The notes under the pieces were generated by a model. That model did not search any database, had not been told where the DNA came from, and saw only the letters and a program-made list of their open reading frames with translations. 8,991 bases of DNA, taken from Campylobacterales bacterium. Its GTDB lineage: Bacteria > Campylobacterota > Campylobacteria > Campylobacterales > JAADDG01. The position numbers and the translations under genes are program-made. Shown in pieces: positions 5,872 through 8,991 of the stretch. Where the stretch lies: NCBI GenBank assembly GCA_027009865.1, contig JALVCR010000220.1, positions 1-8,991 of the forward strand, written 5' to 3'. Position 1 is the first letter of the stretch; every line of letters begins with the position of its first letter.

Positions 5872-7308
5872 TTATCTATTTTTTAGGAAGTAGCTCTCTA
5901 CGCCGTCGGCGATACCCTTTGCAAGAATATTTTGAAAGAAAGGATTAAATAATCTTTTAGCATCCGTAGGATTGGTTATATATCCCACTTCTATTAAAAT
6001 TGAAGGCATCTGGGCTCCCACCAAAACCCAAAATGGCCCTTCTCTAACTCCCCCATCCACCACTTTATATCTTCTTCTTAGATTTTTCAAAATACCGGCT
6101 TGCACATCTATTGCAAGTTTATTAGAAGCTATTATCCTCTCTCTATTATAAAAATTTAAAAATATCTCTTTTGAAAAGTAATCCATAGCAACCATATCGC
6201 TTTTATTTTCTAAAGCGGCAACATTTTTAGCTCTGCTGCTTCTTGCCGGAGATAAAAAGTATGTCTCAACCCCCTTCATGGAAAGGTAGCTGCTTTTGCC
6301 GGGAGCCGCATTCGCGTGAATAGAGATAAATATATCAGCCATCTTTTTATTGGCAAATTTTGTTCTCTCTCTTAAAGAAATAAAAACATCTCTGCTCCTT
6401 GTCAGATATACTTTAAATCCTCTTTTTTTAAGCTCTTTTGCCACTTTTTTTGCTATCTCTAAAACTGCCTTTTTCTCTTCTTTGTGCTGATAACCTATAG
6501 CTCCAGAATCCTTTCCTCCATGTCCTGGATCGATAACAACTACTTTGTTTTTATAATAACTATTTAATTTCCTTGTTAAGATAGAAACATTTGACGTTGT
6601 CTTTTTAGGTTTAACGGCTGTTTTTTTAACTATCTTAGGAATATTAGAAATCTTTTTATGATTCGAATTTAGCGTTAAAATTAATTTATCACCCGATATT
6701 TTGGAATCTAATTTAAAAGAGGATTTGTTATCAAACACCACTCTTACTAAATTTTTTCTATTTTGAGCTATTTTAACCCTATCTACTCCTTTTAATTTCA
6801 ATTTAGGAGGAGTGAAAAAGAGATTTGATTTTAGATCTACCACTTTTATAAATCTCTTTTTTGAATTTAGATTGTAAATTTTAAAATCATCTCTTTTTAA
6901 AGCTCTGTCAAATCGAATTGTTAGTGAATATTGAGTAAAAGATATATTTCTAATTTTTGAGACTTTAAAATCTTGGGTATTAGATACTTTATTTTTAATT
7001 TTTTTAATATTTTCAAACTTTCTGCCTGTCAGCTTCTCATACGCCTTTTGATATCTATCATAAGAGAAATGCAAAATTTTAGAGCTTCTTATAATTCCTT
7101 CCAAAGCTTTTTTTTGAAGATACTCATCTTCGGATATTATCGCTTTTATGTATAGATTTTTTAAAGCATTGTTGGCTCTTATTAGCTCTTTTTTGGAAGA
7201 GTAGGGAATTTTTGATAAATTCCCCTCTATCTCCTCTTTTAAACTGCCAGATACCAAAGCTGATATCAAAAGCAAAAAGAGAAAAAAAAGTCTAACTATT
7301 TTCCCCAT
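5872..7308 (-). CDS. N-acetylmuramoyl-L-alanine amidase, zinc-dependent Amidase_3 family
   Basis: Exported peptidoglycan hydrolase that cuts the amide bond between N-acetylmuramic acid and the stem peptide, needed for daughter-cell separation. The 478-residue protein has a signal peptide (about 1–21), a lysine-rich linker, an AMIN-like beta domain (about 114–215) and the catalytic domain (about 253–476). Zinc ligands visible are H263 in DPGHGG, E278 in KEEKK and H331 in SIHANA; E440 in LIEVGYITN is the catalytic glutamate. There is no cysteine. Equivalent genes are amiA in Campylobacter and Helicobacter. The ATG overlaps the end of the upstream gene by 17 nt and has no good Shine-Dalgarno, so translational coupling is likely. 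A T8 tract in the signal-peptide codons (7282–7289) could slip and frameshift the gene. Confidence 0.93.
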   Translation of the reverse strand: MGKIVRLFFLFLLLISALVSGSLKEEIEGNLSKIPYSSKKELIRANNALKNLYIKAIISEDEYLQKKALEGIIRSSKILHFSYDRYQKAYEKLTGRKFENIKKIKNKVSNTQDFKVSKIRNISFTQYSLTIRFDRALKRDDFKIYNLNSKKRFIKVVDLKSNLFFTPPKLKLKGVDRVKIAQNRKNLVRVVFDNKSSFKLDSKISGDKLILTLNSNHKKISNIPKIVKKTAVKPKKTTSNVSILTRKLNSYYKNKVVVIDPGHGGKDSGAIGYQHKEEKKAVLEIAKKVAKELKKRGFKVYLTRSRDVFISLRERTKFANKKMADIFISIHANAAPGKSSYLSMKGVETYFLSPARSSRAKNVAALENKSDMVAMDYFSKEIFLNFYNRERIIASNKLAIDVQAGILKNLRRRYKVVDGGVREGPFWVLVGAQMPSILIEVGYITNPTDAKRLFNPFFQNILAKGIADGVESYFLKNR

Positions 7309-8389
7309 ACACCAACTTATGCATAAGCTCTTTTACGGAAATTAGCTCTTTTATCCTATAACCGTTAGAGCCGGTAAAATATAATCCCGTCTCCAAATTT
7401 CCCTCATACGCATCCGATAATCTATCGGCTATGCAATATCCGACCTCTTTTGCCTCTTTTCCCCTCTGACACGGAGCTACGCAGTTGCTTATGCACTTAA
7501 TAGCCGGCCCTTCTCTCTTTTCTACAAGATCTATAAGCTTTGTTTTAACTCCTCTTGCCGGATATCCAACAGGAGATTTAAGAAGCAAAATATCCTCTTT
7601 TTTAGCTTCCATTAAAACTTTTTTGAAATTATCGTGAGCATCGCACTCAAAAGTTCCAATAAACCTTGTTCCCATCTGAACGCCGTCGGCTCCAAGCTTT
7701 AGCATTTTTATTATATCTTCGTGATCCCAAATGCCTCCGGCAGCAATTAACGGAAAATCTCCCCATTTTTTTATCTCCTCTTTTATGGGGGCTATTAGAT
7801 TTTCAAGCTGATACTCCTCCATAAAACACTGCTCATAAGTAAAGCCTTGATGACCTCCGCTAAGAGGCCCTTCAACTATTACAGCATCCGGAATTCTTTT
7901 ATATCTTTGAGTCCATCTTTTGCAAATTATCTTTAAAGCTTTAGCCGAAGAGACGATAGGAACGAGAGCTACATCGGGAAAATCTTTTGTAAATTCGGGC
8001 ATATTGGTAGGAAGGCCGGCACCCGTTACAATTATATCGGCTCCCGCCTCGCAGGCATCCCTTACCACTCTTCCATAATCATTTATAGCATATAAGACAT
8101 TGCATCCCAAAGGAGCGTCGCCGCAAATTTTTCTTGCGTTTTTGAAAATTTCCATTAAAGCTTTTTTTGAATAGAAATTTATTGTCTCATATGGTCTGTC
8201 GTTTATAGCCTTCTCTACAAAAGCCTTATTTTTATAATAGCCCGTTCCAACAGCGCTTATTATTCCAAGCCCACCCTCTTTGCTGACATTTCCAGCAAGC
8301 CTGTCCCAACTGATTCCAACTCCCATTCCTCCTTGAAAAATGGGATATTTAATAGTGTGTTTTCTTATTTTAAGAGGTTTTAATTCCAT
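7292..8389 (-). CDS. Nitronate monooxygenase-like FMN protein (NPD/FabK superfamily) with C-terminal cysteine cluster
   Basis: A 365-residue TIM-barrel flavoprotein, expected to be cytoplasmic. Supporting motifs are the N-terminal FQGGMGVG (18–25), EGPLSGGHQG (173–182) whose H180 matches the catalytic histidine of nitronate monooxygenases, the phosphate-binding AAGGI (216–220) and GADGVQMGTRF (233–243). The family includes nitronate monooxygenases and the FabK enoyl-ACP reductase; the true substrate is not evident here. A tail not needed for the barrel carries C299-x3-C303-x3-C307-x11-C319, which could bind a metal or iron–sulfur cluster. It follows tyrS by 2 nt (with AAGG about 10 nt before its ATG) and overlaps the amidase gene by 17 nt. 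The same position is held by HP0773 in H. pylori, so the link is ancient, though the functional reason is unknown. Confidence 0.85.
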   Translation of the reverse strand: MELKPLKIRKHTIKYPIFQGGMGVGISWDRLAGNVSKEGGLGIISAVGTGYYKNKAFVEKAINDRPYETINFYSKKALMEIFKNARKICGDAPLGCNVLYAINDYGRVVRDACEAGADIIVTGAGLPTNMPEFTKDFPDVALVPIVSSAKALKIICKRWTQRYKRIPDAVIVEGPLSGGHQGFTYEQCFMEEYQLENLIAPIKEEIKKWGDFPLIAAGGIWDHEDIIKMLKLGADGVQMGTRFIGTFECDAHDNFKKVLMEAKKEDILLLKSPVGYPARGVKTKLIDLVEKREGPAIKCISNCVAPCQRGKEAKEVGYCIADRLSDAYEGNLETGLYFTGSNGYRIKELISVKELMHKLVYGENS

Positions 8390-8391
8390 AT

Positions 8392-8991
8392 CTATTTAAC
8401 CTTTACTTTGGCAAATTTTCTTTTGCCTACTTGAAGAATATACTCCCCTTTTTCTAATTTCATCTGCTCATTGTCTATCTTCTTTTTATCGACTCTAACG
8501 GCACCCTGCTTTATATCTCTTCTTGCCTGAGAAGTTGAAGGCTCCAAAGAGCTCTCAACCAAAGCTTTGGCTATCCAAATCGGGCCTTCAAACTCAAACT
8601 CTTTAATATCGCTTGGAAGCTCTCTTTGTTTGTGAACCTTGTCAAACTCCTCTTTTGCCCTTAAAGCAGCCTCTTTATTGTGATATCTCTCCACAATCTC
8701 CATCGCTAAAGCCTCTTTTGCGCTTTTTGGATGAATCTCTCCTTTTTTTACTCCTTCTTTTAATGCCTCTACCTCTTTTAGAGATTTAGAGCTTAAAAGC
8801 TCATAATATTTCCACATCAAATCATCGCTAATGCTTAAAAGCTTGGCATACATATCTTCCGGCTTTTCGGTAACTCCGATATAATTTCCAAGCGATTTGC
8901 TCATTTTATTTACGCCGTCTAACCCCTCTAAAAGAGGCATCATCAAAATAGCCTGCTCTTTTCCTATGTTATAGACTCTTTGAAGATGTCT
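8392..8991 (-). CDS. tyrS: Tyrosyl-tRNA synthetase, C-terminal part (5' end outside the window)
   Basis: Class I synthetase that charges tRNA-Tyr. The frame is open from the window edge at 8991, so the first visible codons (reading RHLQRVYNIGKEQA) are genuine coding sequence and the in-frame TTG/ATG codons near 8946 are internal, not starts. About 199 residues are visible. The KMSKS ATP-binding loop is at visible residues 29–33, in the context PLLEGLDGVNKMSKSLGNY typical of the TyrZ-like branch. An S4 RNA-binding domain fills roughly the last 60 residues (SQARRDIKQGAVRVDKK). The HIGH motif and tyrosine-binding half must lie beyond the window. It stops 2 nt before the monooxygenase-like gene, so the two are very probably co-transcribed. 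Confidence 0.95.
   Translation of the reverse strand, partial: RHLQRVYNIGKEQAILMMPLLEGLDGVNKMSKSLGNYIGVTEKPEDMYAKLLSISDDLMWKYYELLSSKSLKEVEALKEGVKKGEIHPKSAKEALAMEIVERYHNKEAALRAKEEFDKVHKQRELPSDIKEFEFEGPIWIAKALVESSLEPSTSQARRDIKQGAVRVDKKKIDNEQMKLEKGEYILQVGKRKFAKVKVK

Noticed and set aside
6973..7155. A 60-codon + strand frame opposite the amidase gene
   Set aside because: Shadow of the AT-rich linker and N-terminal region of the amidase; no family resemblance.
8941..8946. A TTG/ATG start for a short 184-residue protein at the right edge
   Set aside because: The frame continues open to 8991 and encodes tyrosyl-tRNA synthetase sequence upstream of KMSKS, so these codons are internal.

Overview
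The window looks like a piece of chromosome from a member of the Campylobacterota (former Epsilonproteobacteria). It is AT-rich, uses AGA for most arginines, and is lysine-rich. The gene order matches, from memory, two blocks conserved in Campylobacter and Helicobacter: aspS–adk–ppa, and tyrS–nitronate-monooxygenase-like gene–amidase (Cj1271c–Cj1269c in C. jejuni, HP0774–HP0772 in H. pylori). Genus cannot be fixed from this sequence; a free-living or vent-type member rather than a host-adapted one is only a guess.

Layout. Bases 1–219 hold no convincing gene, but carry short repeats and a good promoter for the first operon. Bases 226–3820 (+ strand) are a tight operon: aspartyl-tRNA synthetase, adenylate kinase, a stand-alone CinA/MoaB-type domain protein, and inorganic pyrophosphatase. 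Junctions are a 3-nt gap, a 4-nt ATGA overlap and a 1-nt TAATG overlap. A 12-bp hairpin at 3814–3843 touches the stop codons of two convergent genes and should terminate both. Bases 3837–5729 (− strand) encode a secreted 630-residue protein made of three fibronectin type III domains held between two copies of one jelly-roll-like domain. An AT-rich 142-bp gap with promoter signals follows. Bases 5872–8991 (− strand) are a second tight operon read right to left: tyrS (its 5' part lies outside the window), a nitronate-monooxygenase-like flavoprotein, and an exported N-acetylmuramoyl-L-alanine amidase.

How the genes fit together. The first operon has a clear metabolic logic. AspRS releases AMP and pyrophosphate; Adk recycles AMP, Ppa hydrolyses pyrophosphate, and the CinA-like protein may also produce AMP if it cleaves ADP-ribose as characterised relatives do. 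AspRS carries the His (RDHGG) typical of non-discriminating enzymes, so it probably also charges tRNA-Asn for later amidation.

The least ordinary element is the fibronectin-domain protein. It is the only accessory-looking gene, sits between two conserved housekeeping blocks, has no cysteine and no recognisable catalytic domain, and has a symmetrical architecture suggesting a two-headed surface or extracellular binding protein.
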